A stretch of DNA of 64,000 bases from Ginsengibacter sp963792025 (GTDB lineage Bacteria > Bacteroidota > Bacteroidia > Chitinophagales > Chitinophagaceae), in contig CAWBUS010000008.1 in the NCBI GenBank assembly GCA_963792025.1, positions 723,724-787,723 of the forward strand, in the 5' to 3' direction. The position numbers were made by a program, and so were the translations under genes. Numbering within the stretch: the first letter of the stretch is position 1; each line of letters begins with the position of its first letter. Below the pieces are notes generated by a model, which did not search any database, was not told where the DNA came from, and saw only the letters and a list, made by a program, of their open reading frames with translations. Shown one piece after another: positions 51,476 through 60,297 of this stretch.

Positions 51476-51560
51476 AGGTGTCAGGCCACTATATGATATT
51501 TTCAATTCCAATATTTCTATTTAAGTGGCCGGACACCTGATACCTGATACCAGATACCTC
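51476..51560. repeat. Inverted repeat followed by ACCTGATACC reiterations
   Basis: AGGTGTCAGGCCACT (51476-51490) and AGTGGCCGGACACCT (51524-51538) are complementary at 14 of 15 positions around a 33-bp AT-rich centre. The right arm runs into the reiterated word CTGATACC (51537-51560). A similar reiteration lies at 56328-56381. It looks like a small non-autonomous or REP-like element in the leader of the gene at 51603. Confidence 0.55.
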
Positions 51561-51602
51561 GTCCCTAATTCCCAATACCTTATTTTTGCAAAAAATTATT
51601 TT

Positions 51603-52061
51603 ATGCAGGCACTCCTGGTAATACACAATCTATTACGATGGCTGATTATTATTTTCGGCTTCTGGACTGTAATAAGCGCCGTCAGCGGGCTTTCAGGGAA
51701 AAAGGTATTCACACCCTCAGATGGAAGAAGTAATTTCTTCTTCATGTTGGGCATGGATATTCAATTGTTGGTGGGGCTCGGCCTTTACTTTAGCGGCGTT
51801 TGGTTCGATCAGTTGAAACATCTCGGTGATGCAATGAAAGACGCTAATCTACGGTTCTTCACAATGGAGCATGAAGTAATGATGATAATTGCGTGGATAT
51901 TGGTACATGTAGGAAGAGTGATGGTAAAGAAAGCTCCGCTGTCCTCAGCAAAATTTAAGAAAAGCCTTTTATTTTTTGGAATTGCATTGTTGTTAATACT
52001 AATTGCCACTCCATGGCCGTTTAGAGAGGCAGTAGCAAGACCATGGTTCAGGTGGTTCTAG
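51603..52061 (+). CDS. Small four-helix membrane protein
   Basis: 152 residues from the ATG at 51603; a longer frame from 51525 would translate repeat sequence and is rejected. Four membrane segments (about 5-30, 45-66, 82-104 and 117-138) are seen. Conserved-looking residues lie at I-H-N-L-L-R-W at the start, M-E-H-E-V-M-M-I-I-A-W-I-L-V-H-V-G-R and P-W-P-F-R. The histidines in helices 1 and 3 could ligate heme as in small cytochrome b-like proteins, but this is speculative. It lies 25 bp before surE and is probably co-transcribed with it. Confidence 0.65.
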   Translation: MQALLVIHNLLRWLIIIFGFWTVISAVSGLSGKKVFTPSDGRSNFFFMLGMDIQLLVGLGLYFSGVWFDQLKHLGDAMKDANLRFFTMEHEVMMIIAWILVHVGRVMVKKAPLSSAKFKKSLLFFGIALLLILIATPWPFREAVARPWFRWF

Positions 52062-52086
52062 CATAATAAAAATCGAAAATTCAAAA

Positions 52087-52875
52087 ATGATTGACGAGCA
52101 GAAAGAAAAACCAATAATTCTTATAACAAATGATGATGGCATAACTGCACCGGGTATACGCAATTTGGTTGAAGCAGTAAAAGAGCTTGGCAAAGTGGTA
52201 GTAGTTGCCCCTGATAAACCCCAAAGTGGCATGGGACATGCCATTACGATAGGAGTTCCATTGAGGCTGAATAAAGTTGAAGATATGTTTGAAGGTGTTG
52301 AGTCGTGGCAAACCAGCGGCACACCGGTTGACTGCGTAAAACTTGCCGTAGATAAAATACTGCATCGCAAACCGGATATTTGCCTCAGCGGCATCAACCA
52401 TGGCGCCAACCATTCCATCAACGTTATTTATTCCGGAACCATGAGTGCGGCGATGGAAGCATCCATTGAAAGCATTCCCTCTATTGGCTTTTCGTTATTG
52501 GATTACAGGTTTGAGGCCGACTTTACCGCAGCAAAATTTTACGTGCACAAGATTGTAAAAAGTTTGTTGCGAACAAAAATGCACAAGCACCTTTTATTAA
52601 ATGTGAATATACCTTCGGTGCCGCTTAACGAAATGAATGGTATTAAAGTTTCGAAACAGGCGTACGCAAAATATGATGAGGATTTTGATGAGCGCCTGGA
52701 CCCGCATGGAAAAAAATATTACTGGCTTACCGGTGAATTTAAAAATTTTGACACAGGGGAAGACACCGACGTATGGGCGTTGGAACACAATTACGTAAGT
52801 GTTGTTCCTGTGCAATTTGACCTTACGAATTATGCGCTGAAAAAAGAATTAGAAAAAACCTGGGACGTACTATGA
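52087..52875 (+). CDS. surE: 5'/3'-nucleotidase SurE
   Basis: 262 residues. The N-terminus I-L-I-T-N-D-D-G-I-T-A-P-G-I carries the metal-binding Asp pair, followed by V-V-A-P-D-K-P-Q-S-G-M-G-H-A-I-T, S-G-T-P-V-D-C-V-K and L-S-G-I-N-H-G-A-N, with Y-S-G-T-M-S-A-A-M-E. All SurE signature residues are intact. The enzyme removes phosphate from nucleoside monophosphates and is linked to stress survival. The next gene overlaps its stop (ATGA). lpxB, a frequent neighbour of surE in Bacteroidota, follows after an inserted minus-strand gene. Confidence 0.95.
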   Translation: MIDEQKEKPIILITNDDGITAPGIRNLVEAVKELGKVVVVAPDKPQSGMGHAITIGVPLRLNKVEDMFEGVESWQTSGTPVDCVKLAVDKILHRKPDICLSGINHGANHSINVIYSGTMSAAMEASIESIPSIGFSLLDYRFEADFTAAKFYVHKIVKSLLRTKMHKHLLLNVNIPSVPLNEMNGIKVSKQAYAKYDEDFDERLDPHGKKYYWLTGEFKNFDTGEDTDVWALEHNYVSVVPVQFDLTNYALKKELEKTWDVL

Positions 52876-53165
52876 TATTCAAAAAAGACAATTTTGTTTT
52901 TGGGCTGGCGCTTGGTCTTATTGCACCTTTATTGGGTTTCATGTTGTTTAAAACGATAAAATATAGCGCTTTCAGTATTTCGGACATGATCCAGTGGCTA
53001 AAACTCAATCCCAACCTCATAACGGTTTTTATAAGTGTATCATTATTTGCGAATGCATTACTCTTTACCGTTTATATTAACGGCCACCGCGATAAAACTG
53101 CTAAAGGAATTTTTCTGGTCACGGTTGTTTATGCGGTTATTGCGCTGATATTTAAGTATTATTAG
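52872..53165 (+). CDS. Small membrane protein downstream of surE
   Basis: 97 residues with three predicted membrane segments (about 10-30, 48-68 and 75-95). It overlaps the surE stop by four bases, so translation is coupled. The product has short loops with K-D-N-F-V-F-G-L-A-L-G-L-I-A-P at the start and no catalytic motif. Adjacency of such a gene to surE and lpxB suggests an envelope role, but nothing more can be said. No terminator is visible between it and the convergent gene at 53202. Confidence 0.65.
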   Translation: MIFKKDNFVFGLALGLIAPLLGFMLFKTIKYSAFSISDMIQWLKLNPNLITVFISVSLFANALLFTVYINGHRDKTAKGIFLVTVVYAVIALIFKYY

Positions 53166-53201
53166 AATCGTTTTATCATAATTTTAGTTTCCCCGTTACC
53201 G

Positions 53202-54863
53202 TTAGTTTGTATTCTTTTCATAAAGTTTTAGCAACCGCTTATTTGCTCCCGTAAAAATATAACTGATTGACAGCCCTACATAAGACAGGTTGGCTGAATA
53301 GGTTCCTGTGCTTCGTGGTTTACCGGTAACATCAATGGTGTAATTAAAGTTTGCAATTTTAGTTGCCGAAAAGTTTGCAACCAGGTTTATTCGAAGGAAA
53401 TTATAATTAGAAAGAAACTGGGAATACCCGCCACCAATATTATAATTTACCCACGGTTTCAAATTATTTCCAATGTCGCCGTCCATGGATAGCACGGGGA
53501 CATATTGACCATTTACATCAAATCCTCCATAGTCATAACCATAACCTTCCTCGTTTGGATCAAGGCGTACATTTATGCCGGCATCCAAATTCCAGGTATT
53601 GTTATTTTTCAAGATCCATCTTTTTTCAAACCAAATAGGCGCCGACAAGTATATATCGTAATCTTTGGTTAGCGCTCCACGGAAATTGATATCATATTGC
53701 AGGTTGGGACTGAAATCAGTTTTTGGGATAAACAATTTAAAATTTCTCCCACTGAACCCAACATGAGCGCCCACTATTAAAGAGTAATCTTTATTGAAAT
53801 TGATATAATAATTAACGCCAGCTTCGATGCCCGCCACGCTGGTAGCGCTCATCGAATATGTACCCGATTGCCTCACGGGTTTTCCTTTTTCCGCATTATA
53901 CCTGCTTAAATAAAAGCCAAACCAGGAACGATTGAAGAGAACTTTTGAAAGAACTTTTTTAGCCGTGTCGTTATGTTGCACGTTAAGGCGTGTCGCGTTA
54001 TTAACAACGAATAATTTTCGCAATTTTTTATTGGCGCCGGTAAAAATATAGCTGAACGACAAACCTACATAAGACCAATTAGCCGAATAGGTTCCTGTGC
54101 TTTGTGGTTTACCTGTTACGTTAATTTGGTAGGTTCCATCGATTATTTTTTTATCCGAAAAATTAGCCACGAGGTTGCATTGCAGATAATTATTATTTCC
54201 AAGTAACAATGAATAGCCGCCACCAATATTATAATTGAGCCAGGGACGTAAATTGTTACCAATTGACGCGTCTATTTCCAGAACCGTTATTTGATTTCCA
54301 TTTCCATCCGTGTAAATTTCCCCGATACCGTAGGGATAATATCGCCTGGGATAATATCTAACATTCACTCCTGCAATGATATTCCAACAACCATTACTCC
54401 CCTTATACCACCGCTTTTGTATCCAGATAGGAGCGCTCATGTAAAAACTCCACAAACCTGTCGTTGGTCCCTTTCCTCTATCGTCCACATCGGCACCAAG
54501 ACTTGGGCTGAAGTCGCTTCCCCGAATAAAAAGTTTGTAATTAGTAGCTGCCGCGCCACCGTGCAGCCCTACTATTATTGAATAACTATTATTGATGTGG
54601 ATATGGTAATCAGCCCCGGCTTCAAATCCATGCTTGTAACTCGTTGTAAGGCGATAAGCTCCTGACAAAGGAGTAGCTTTTGCCTTATTAACGACATAAG
54701 GTAAAATTGAAAAACTAATGCCCGATTTCCTGGTAGCATTGCGGGTAGTTTTAGTGTCAATTCCTGAAGTGTCAATTGCTTGAGAAAATGAAAAACATGC
54801 ACAGAGCGTAAATGCAACATAAAATGACATTGACTTCAAAGCAAAACCGTTTTTCATCACCAT
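53202..54863 (-). CDS. Internally duplicated beta-rich outer-membrane-type protein
   Basis: 553 residues with a signal peptide ending near S-F-S-Q (start at the ATG at 54863 or 54857). Two similar halves follow (about 45-290 and 300-545): each has E-A-G-x-x-Y-x-I, S-x-I-V-G-x-H-x-G, N-Y-K-L-F-I or N-F-K-L-F-I, S-A-P-I-W, L-x-P-W-x-N-Y-N-I-G-G-G-Y-S, N-L-V-A-N-F-S, V-T-G-K-P-x-S-T-G-T-Y-S-A-N and L-S-Y-I-F-T-G-A-N-K. The alternating strands suggest two barrels or one large barrel formed by tandem duplication and fusion. It is inserted between surE and lpxB on the opposite strand. Family unknown. Confidence 0.7.
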   Translation of the reverse strand: MVMKNGFALKSMSFYVAFTLCACFSFSQAIDTSGIDTKTTRNATRKSGISFSILPYVVNKAKATPLSGAYRLTTSYKHGFEAGADYHIHINNSYSIIVGLHGGAAATNYKLFIRGSDFSPSLGADVDDRGKGPTTGLWSFYMSAPIWIQKRWYKGSNGCWNIIAGVNVRYYPRRYYPYGIGEIYTDGNGNQITVLEIDASIGNNLRPWLNYNIGGGYSLLLGNNNYLQCNLVANFSDKKIIDGTYQINVTGKPQSTGTYSANWSYVGLSFSYIFTGANKKLRKLFVVNNATRLNVQHNDTAKKVLSKVLFNRSWFGFYLSRYNAEKGKPVRQSGTYSMSATSVAGIEAGVNYYINFNKDYSLIVGAHVGFSGRNFKLFIPKTDFSPNLQYDINFRGALTKDYDIYLSAPIWFEKRWILKNNNTWNLDAGINVRLDPNEEGYGYDYGGFDVNGQYVPVLSMDGDIGNNLKPWVNYNIGGGYSQFLSNYNFLRINLVANFSATKIANFNYTIDVTGKPRSTGTYSANLSYVGLSISYIFTGANKRLLKLYEKNTN

Positions 54864-55058
54864 AATTTTAAAATAGATTTCTTAGTTATTATTTTGTGAT
54901 CAACTTTCAAGTTGCTCATTAGCACCGAAAACAAAAATGTTTAGAAATAGAAAATCGGGGGGAAATGGTAATTAACTTTCTCATGACTATTAGTTTTGGT
55001 TTGAAAACTAAATGTAGATATATTTTTTTGGAAGCAAGAATTTTACAACCAGTTTTAA

Positions 55059-55074
55059 CTGCGATTTATCGCAG
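55059..55074. promoter_or_regulatory. 16-bp perfect palindrome upstream of lpxB
   Basis: CTGCGATTTATCGCAG is an inverted repeat with 7-bp arms, 96 bp before the lpxB start. It lies between two divergent genes (53202-54863 minus and 55170 plus) and could be an operator for either. The rest of 54864-55169 shows no gene. Confidence 0.35.
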
Positions 55075-55169
55075 CCCTTAAATTTACCAGAGAACTCACC
55101 AAAGGTGCAATTTATTCAACCTAATCAATTCTGATTATCTTTAATTCCTAATTACATTTCAACAGAAGA

Positions 55170-56312
55170 ATGAAATATTACATCATTGCAGGGGAAGCTT
55201 CCGGGGATTTACATGGCAGCAATCTTATTAAAGAAATAAAAAAACTCGATGCGGATGCTGCTATCCGCGGATGGGGTGGCGACAAGATGGAAGCTGCCGG
55301 CGCCACGCTGGCAAAGCATTACAGGGATTTGGCATTTATGGGTTTTGCAGAGGTGGTTAAAAACCTTCCAGCCATTATGAAGAATTTTACATTCTGTAAA
55401 GAAGATATTGAAAGTTTTCAACCTGATGCTGTAGTGCTTATTAACTATTCTGCTTTTAATTTAAGAATGGCCAAATGGACACATACCAACAATTATAAAA
55501 ACATCTTTTATATTTCGCCGCAGGTATGGGCATGGAAAGAAAGCAGGGTTAACACCATTAAGAAGTATGTCGACAAAATGATTGTAATACTTCCTTTTGA
55601 AAAACAATTTTTTAAAGACCGCGATTATGAAGTTGAATATGTAGGGCATCCTTTGGCAGATGTTATTGAAAGTTTTCAGAAAGAACATACATCTATAAAA
55701 CCATCATCAAACATTATTGCACTGTTGCCCGGCAGCCGCAGGCAGGAAATAAAAAGCCAGCTTCCCATTATGTTGGACGCTTCTAAAAATTTTCCCAATT
55801 ACAATTTTATTTTGGCGAAAGCGCCCTCTGTTGACGACTCATTTTACGAACCCTTTCTTTCCGGTTATAAAAATGTGGAAGTAATAGCAAACGATACATA
55901 TTCTTTATTGATGAAGGCAACGGCCGCATTAGTTACTTCTGGAACCGCAACATTGGAGACTGCTTTGTTTGGCGTACCCGAAATTGTTTGCTATAAAGCC
56001 AGCAACATATCTTATCAAATAGCAAAGCGATTAGTAAAACTGAAATACATATGCCTCGTAAATTTAATTATGGATAAAGAAGTGGTGAAAGAATTGATAC
56101 AGGACGAGCTCACGTCAGCAAATATCACTAAAGAATTGCAATCAATATTAATTGATACTTTAAAGAGAGAAAAAATTGTATCGGATTATCAACAACTAAA
56201 AAAATTATTATCAGAAGGCGGTAATGCATCGGCGAATGCTGCAAAGAGTATTTATGAGTTTACAAAACGTCACCCCAACCCCTCTCCGAAGGAGAGGGAC
56301 AATATCACTTAA
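55170..56312 (+). CDS. lpxB: Lipid-A-disaccharide synthase
   Basis: 380 residues. Family features are the N-terminal Y-Y-I-I-A-G-E-A-S-G-D-L-H-G, G-W-G-G-D-K-M-E-A-A-G, D-L-A-F-M-G-F-A-E-V, Y-I-S-P-Q-V-W-A-W, V-E-Y-V-G-H-P-L, L-L-P-G-S-R-R-Q-E-I and S-G-T-A-T-L-E-T-A. The enzyme joins UDP-diacylglucosamine and lipid X in lipid A synthesis at the inner membrane. The last residues (H-P-N-P-S-P-K-E-R-D) are encoded by a palindromic intergenic repeat that has grown into the reading frame, so the natural C-terminus was probably about ten residues earlier. Confidence 0.95.
   Translation: MKYYIIAGEASGDLHGSNLIKEIKKLDADAAIRGWGGDKMEAAGATLAKHYRDLAFMGFAEVVKNLPAIMKNFTFCKEDIESFQPDAVVLINYSAFNLRMAKWTHTNNYKNIFYISPQVWAWKESRVNTIKKYVDKMIVILPFEKQFFKDRDYEVEYVGHPLADVIESFQKEHTSIKPSSNIIALLPGSRRQEIKSQLPIMLDASKNFPNYNFILAKAPSVDDSFYEPFLSGYKNVEVIANDTYSLLMKATAALVTSGTATLETALFGVPEIVCYKASNISYQIAKRLVKLKYICLVNLIMDKEVVKELIQDELTSANITKELQSILIDTLKREKIVSDYQQLKKLLSEGGNASANAAKSIYEFTKRHPNPSPKERDNIT
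56279..56298. repeat. REP-like palindrome inside the 3' end of lpxB
   Basis: CCCTCTCC (56280-56287) and GGAGAGGG (56291-56298) form an 8-bp stem with a GAA loop, preceded by CACCCCAA. This kind of CCCCTCTCC/GGAGAGGGG hairpin occurs in the spacers of many bacterial genomes. Here it is translated as the C-terminal tail of LpxB. Confidence 0.65.
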
Positions 56313-56327
56313 GTAGTTAAAAAATGT

Positions 56328-56381
56328 ATATTGCCTGATAGCTGATAGCTCATAGCCCACACCTGATACCTCATACCTCAA
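56328..56381. repeat. Reiterated CTGATA(G/C)C words
   Basis: CCTGATAGCTGATAGCTCAT is followed by ACACCTGATACCTCATACC in the leader of the nudix gene. The ACACCTGATACC core also occurs at 51533-51544. Probably a decayed short repeat family. Confidence 0.5.
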
Positions 56382-56392
56382 CACATATAACA

Positions 56393-56971
56393 GTGAACGA
56401 TTCTATAAAAATCTTAAAATCAGAAGTTGTCTGTAAGAGCTGGCACACACTTAGGAAAGTAACTTACGAATATTTACAAAATGATGGAAGCTGGCAAGTT
56501 CAAAGCAGGGAGGCATACGACCGTGGAAATGGCGCAGTGATTCTTTTATATAACAAAGAACAAAGAAGCATAATTCTTACAGAGCAATTCCGGATGCCCA
56601 CTTATATTAATGGCAACGCAACCGGTATGTTGATAGAAGCTTGTGCCGGCCTGCTGGACAACGATAACCCCGAAGACGCCATCAGGCGTGAAACAGAGGA
56701 AGAGACCGGCTATAAAATAAACGATGTCCGGAAAGTGTTTGAAGCTTATATGTCGCCCGGTTCAGTTACAGAAATTTTATACTTTTTTATTGCCGAATAT
56801 TCTAAAGATATGAAAGTGAATGAAGGAGGCGGTGTCGCTCACGAACATGAAAACATCGAAGTACTCGAAATGAATTTTAATGATGCACTCAATAGAATTG
56901 AAACCGGTGAAATCAAAGATGCGAAGACAATTATGCTACTGCAATACGCGAGGTTGAAGAACATTTTGTAA
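56393..56971 (+). CDS. NudK-like nudix hydrolase (GDP-mannose pyrophosphatase type)
   Basis: 192 residues, starting at the GTG at 56393. The nudix box runs A-C-A-G-L-L-D-N-D-N-P-E-D-A-I-R-R-E, then T-E-E-E-T-G-Y, and the downstream Y-M-S-P-G-S-V-T-E motif is the one found in NudK and ADP-ribose pyrophosphatases. R-E-A-Y-D-R-G-N-G-A-V and E-Q-F-R-M-P-T-Y also match NudK. It should hydrolyse nucleotide sugars such as GDP-mannose. It is cytosolic and transcribed alone, 80 bp after lpxB, with the short repeats in between. Confidence 0.85.
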   Translation: MNDSIKILKSEVVCKSWHTLRKVTYEYLQNDGSWQVQSREAYDRGNGAVILLYNKEQRSIILTEQFRMPTYINGNATGMLIEACAGLLDNDNPEDAIRRETEEETGYKINDVRKVFEAYMSPGSVTEILYFFIAEYSKDMKVNEGGGVAHEHENIEVLEMNFNDALNRIETGEIKDAKTIMLLQYARLKNIL

Positions 56972-56996
56972 TCGAAAAATACCGGCGTAAAATATA

Positions 56997-58667
56997 TTAC
57001 TCCTTAATTATTTTTTTGCTCACTGAAGTCATACCATCATTAATCTTTAATAAATAAAAACCTGCACGTAAATCAAAAATTGGTATTTCAATTAGTTGAT
57101 TATTCTGTTTAATAGTTTGCAATATTTTTCTTCCAGCGAGGTCAGTTATAGTGATGTTTAATCTTTTTCCTTTAAAATTACTTTGAACAGTTAATATATC
57201 TTTTGCCGGATTTGGATAAACAATCACATTGTTTGCGATGAGGTTAAAAGTAACCTTATCAATATTACTATAACTGAATTTACCATCAATATCCACACTT
57301 TTTAAGCGATAATAATTAATGCCGGAAAGCGGGTAAGCGTCAACGTAAGTATAGTGGCTGCCTGAAAGATTATTCTTTGATGCGATTATACCTATTTCTT
57401 TAAATGTATTTCCATCGCCACTTCTTTCTATTTGATATTCTTTATTGTTTTGTTCTGAAGCGGTTTGCCAGTTAAGTAAGGTTGTTTCAAGTTGTTTTTG
57501 TGCAGTGAAGGATATTAGTTTTATCGGAAGTAGAAGTCCTCCAATAGTATCTGGAGCTCCCTGACATAAAATCGGAGTTGGAACATTGTCAATGGTTACA
57601 TGAAAAGAGGGACTACCGCCCCATTGCCAAAGCGTGCTGTCTGTTTTGATAGCAACTGAGTAGTCACTGCCAGCCGAAACCTCGCTCCAGTTATTGTCTG
57701 TACCAATACGAGTCGGTGAATCCATTTCCGTATCTGTGCCGATCCCTAACTCACCGTTATCATTAGATCCCCAACTCCATGCAGAACCATCTGTTTTTAT
57801 GCCAAGAGAATAGAAGTATCCTGCAGAAACGTATTTCCAATTTATATCAGTTCCTATTTGAATTGGTATGTTACTATTATTAGTGGTGCCATTCCCTAAT
57901 TGCCCGCTGACATTCAATCCCCATCCCCAAAGTGTGCCATTTTTTTTTATCGCAAGTGAATGGTCAAAGCCCGAGGAAACAAAAGACCAATCATTATCTG
58001 TTCCTATTTGAACTGGATTATGACTGCTATCAGTAGTACCATTCCCCAACTGACCCAGCTGATTATAACCCCACGACCAAAGAGTTCCATCCTTTTTAAT
58101 GGCAACGGAAAAAATTGACCCTGCGGAAACATAACTCCAATCATTAGCCACGCCAATTTGAGTAGGAACATTTTTATCAATAGTAGTCCCGTCTCCCAAA
58201 TTTCCATAAAAATTTAAACCCCATGCCCAAAGTGTACCATCATTTTTTGTTGCAATAGAAAATTGTTCTCCCACAGAAACTGACCTCCAATCATTATCAG
58301 TTCCGATTCGTGCCGGTACTCCCGAGCCATGGTCATTTGTGCCGATTCCCAATTCACCATATTGGTTGTCACCATACCCCCACAAAGTGCCATCTTTTTT
58401 TTGAGCCAAGACGTGAAAGCCTGCTGGTGAACCCCATATGGATTGCCATGATAAGCTAGTATCAACCCGCTCTGGCAGAGAAGCTATCGAAAAGGCAGAG
58501 TCTCCTATTTGGTTATAAGTTGAATTTTCCCAGTACCATAGACTTCCATCATTTTTAATTGCGTATGCAAGGTTAACGGAATTTCCAATACGAACAGTTT
58601 TCCAGCATTGAGCATTTGCGAATACAAAAGATGCTAATAAGCAAAGTAGTAAAATTATTTTTTTCAT
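56997..58667 (-). CDS. Secreted RCC1-repeat protein with type IX sorting tail
   Basis: 556 residues from the ATG at 58667 (M-K-K-I-I-L-L-L-C-L-L-A); the in-frame ATG at 58685 is less likely. A signal peptide ends near A-N-A-Q. At least six RCC1/BNR-type repeats follow (about 20-350), each with D-G-T-L-W-x-W-G-x-N, G-x-L-G-x-G-T and W-x-x-V-S-A-G. These would fold as a beta-propeller. Then comes a fibronectin-like segment (F-T-A-Q-K-Q-L-E-T-T-L-L-N-W) and a C-terminal Por-secretion tail (V-I-V-Y-P-N-P-A-K-D, A-G-R-K-I-L-Q, L-R-A-G-F-Y-L-L-K-I). Such tails send proteins through the type IX system to the surface. The ligand is unknown. Confidence 0.9.
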   Translation of the reverse strand: MKKIILLLCLLASFVFANAQCWKTVRIGNSVNLAYAIKNDGSLWYWENSTYNQIGDSAFSIASLPERVDTSLSWQSIWGSPAGFHVLAQKKDGTLWGYGDNQYGELGIGTNDHGSGVPARIGTDNDWRSVSVGEQFSIATKNDGTLWAWGLNFYGNLGDGTTIDKNVPTQIGVANDWSYVSAGSIFSVAIKKDGTLWSWGYNQLGQLGNGTTDSSHNPVQIGTDNDWSFVSSGFDHSLAIKKNGTLWGWGLNVSGQLGNGTTNNSNIPIQIGTDINWKYVSAGYFYSLGIKTDGSAWSWGSNDNGELGIGTDTEMDSPTRIGTDNNWSEVSAGSDYSVAIKTDSTLWQWGGSPSFHVTIDNVPTPILCQGAPDTIGGLLLPIKLISFTAQKQLETTLLNWQTASEQNNKEYQIERSGDGNTFKEIGIIASKNNLSGSHYTYVDAYPLSGINYYRLKSVDIDGKFSYSNIDKVTFNLIANNVIVYPNPAKDILTVQSNFKGKRLNITITDLAGRKILQTIKQNNQLIEIPIFDLRAGFYLLKINDGMTSVSKKIIKE

Positions 58668-58762
58668 TTCATAGGTTATGAGCAATCAATAATGATCAGA
58701 TTATTTTGACAATAAATCTAACTCATTAAGTAAAGCAAGACAAATAATTTTCATAAAACAAA

Positions 58763-58797
58763 AAAGCTTTTGAAAAGTTGAACTCTCCAAAAGCTTT
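58763..58797 (-). terminator. Intrinsic terminator of the ABC-TolC operon
   Basis: On the minus strand, AAAGCTTTTG (58797-58788) pairs exactly with CAAAAGCTTT (58772-58763) around a 15-nt loop, followed by Ts (to 58761) and TG-TTTT. It lies 28 bp beyond the stop of the TolC-like gene. Confidence 0.8.
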
Positions 58798-58824
58798 CAT
58801 CAAATCATAACGCTTACATCTAAA

Positions 58825-60240
58825 TTACCATAACGCATTTCCCTTGTAATAATCGAGAATCTTAGATCTCAATACAAAATTATATTTGGAAACAATTAGG
58901 TTTATATCGGTTGCGTTTAAATTATTTTTTGCAATCAAATAAATATCAGAAGTAATAGAGCCTGCATCAAACTTTGCCTGTGCCGCTTTAAAAGATTCAG
59001 TAAATGATTTTACCTGGTCGAGCAGGATGGCATATTTATCTGATGTGTTTTTAAAATTAACATACGCCCTTTCTATCGACTGCTGCAACAATGTTTTAGT
59101 ATTCTCCTCAACAAGCTGTGTTACTTTAAATTGAATTTTTGCCGTGCGAACCCTGCTCCTGGCCTGCGCCCCATTAAATATCGGGATTGACAAGCCAAGT
59201 CCTATATACTTTGAAAGATTATTATTGAATTGTGTACCGAAAGAAACTTTTTCAGTATTATAAGTATTTTGCTTTGTCATTACAGGGATTTGCGAGCCAT
59301 TCACAATTACATAATCAGAAGATGCAACGTCCTGGCTATTTAACAAGGTGGAATTTGTAATAGCACTGGAATAATTACTTCCTATACTTCCGTTTAAATA
59401 CAATGTTGGATACAATTGCCCCTGCAAGGCACGAACATATTTTTCTGCACTTTCTGCACGAAAATGAACTGCTTTTATTTGTGCAAATTGTTGCAATGCT
59501 GTATCATAAATTTTAGATGGATCAGCTGCATAGTTTATATTAAAAACATCGTCCGTAAGCCGCTCGACTTCAAGGCTATCGCTATAGGGTATATTAAGTA
59601 ATTGTGCAAGAGAAAGCTTTGCTTCGGCAATGGATGCAATATTATCAGCAATATTTAGCTGATCCGTCGCTAACTGTCCTTTTAAAGTATAATAATCAGA
59701 TGGAGAAATTGAACCCGCTGCATTTTTTAAAGAGTCTATATCCGCCTGGCGACGCGTTGCTTCTTCCTGTAGTCTTGCATTTTGCAATAAGTCTTCTGCG
59801 CTTAATACATTCAAATAGGCCAGGATAATATTAATAGTGAGATTATCCTTCGACTGCTGCAGTTCCATTTTTGATGCTTCATAAGCTAATGAATTTGACT
59901 TAATGCCGTTTTGCAACGCAAGGCCATTGAATAGGGTAACATTAGCTGAAACTCCATAGTTAGAAGAATTGATATTTTGATTGACAAATGCATTGGTAGT
60001 TGGGTCGTTGGTTCTGCCTGAATTAATACCATAATTAGCTGATGCATTTACATTAGGCAGCATACTAAGCTTTGATTGTTGCATGGTAATGCGTGCCTGC
60101 TGGCTTGAAAGGTCAGCCCTGTTTACGTCAATATTGTTTGCAATGCCCATTTCAATCGCCTGCCGTAAGGTTAGTTTGCTTTGTGCCTTTGCAAAACTTA
60201 TTGTCAGAAGAAATAATATTATTGAACAAATTCTTTTCAT
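58825..60240 (-). CDS. TolC-family outer-membrane efflux protein
   Basis: 471 residues with a signal peptide (ending near A-K-A-Q). The two-fold helical repeat of the TolC family is visible: L-T-L-R-Q-A-I-E-M-G-I-A-N-N-I-D-V at the start, long heptad-like helices (about 25-75, 105-190, 240-290 and 380-440), N-A-S-A-N-Y-G-I-N and L-S-I-P-I-F-N-G-A-Q-A-R before the second half, and the final Y-N-F-V-L-R-S-K-I-L-D-Y-Y-K-G. It would form the outer-membrane duct of a tripartite exporter. It lies 57 bp after the ABC ATPase gene and is co-transcribed with it. No membrane-fusion protein or permease gene is present in the window. Confidence 0.9.
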   Translation of the reverse strand: MKRICSIILFLLTISFAKAQSKLTLRQAIEMGIANNIDVNRADLSSQQARITMQQSKLSMLPNVNASANYGINSGRTNDPTTNAFVNQNINSSNYGVSANVTLFNGLALQNGIKSNSLAYEASKMELQQSKDNLTINIILAYLNVLSAEDLLQNARLQEEATRRQADIDSLKNAAGSISPSDYYTLKGQLATDQLNIADNIASIAEAKLSLAQLLNIPYSDSLEVERLTDDVFNINYAADPSKIYDTALQQFAQIKAVHFRAESAEKYVRALQGQLYPTLYLNGSIGSNYSSAITNSTLLNSQDVASSDYVIVNGSQIPVMTKQNTYNTEKVSFGTQFNNNLSKYIGLGLSIPIFNGAQARSRVRTAKIQFKVTQLVEENTKTLLQQSIERAYVNFKNTSDKYAILLDQVKSFTESFKAAQAKFDAGSITSDIYLIAKNNLNATDINLIVSKYNFVLRSKILDYYKGNALW

Positions 60241-60297
60241 TTTCGTGTAATCGTATTAGTTAGTAATTCTTAATTGTTAATTCTCAATTTTAAATTG

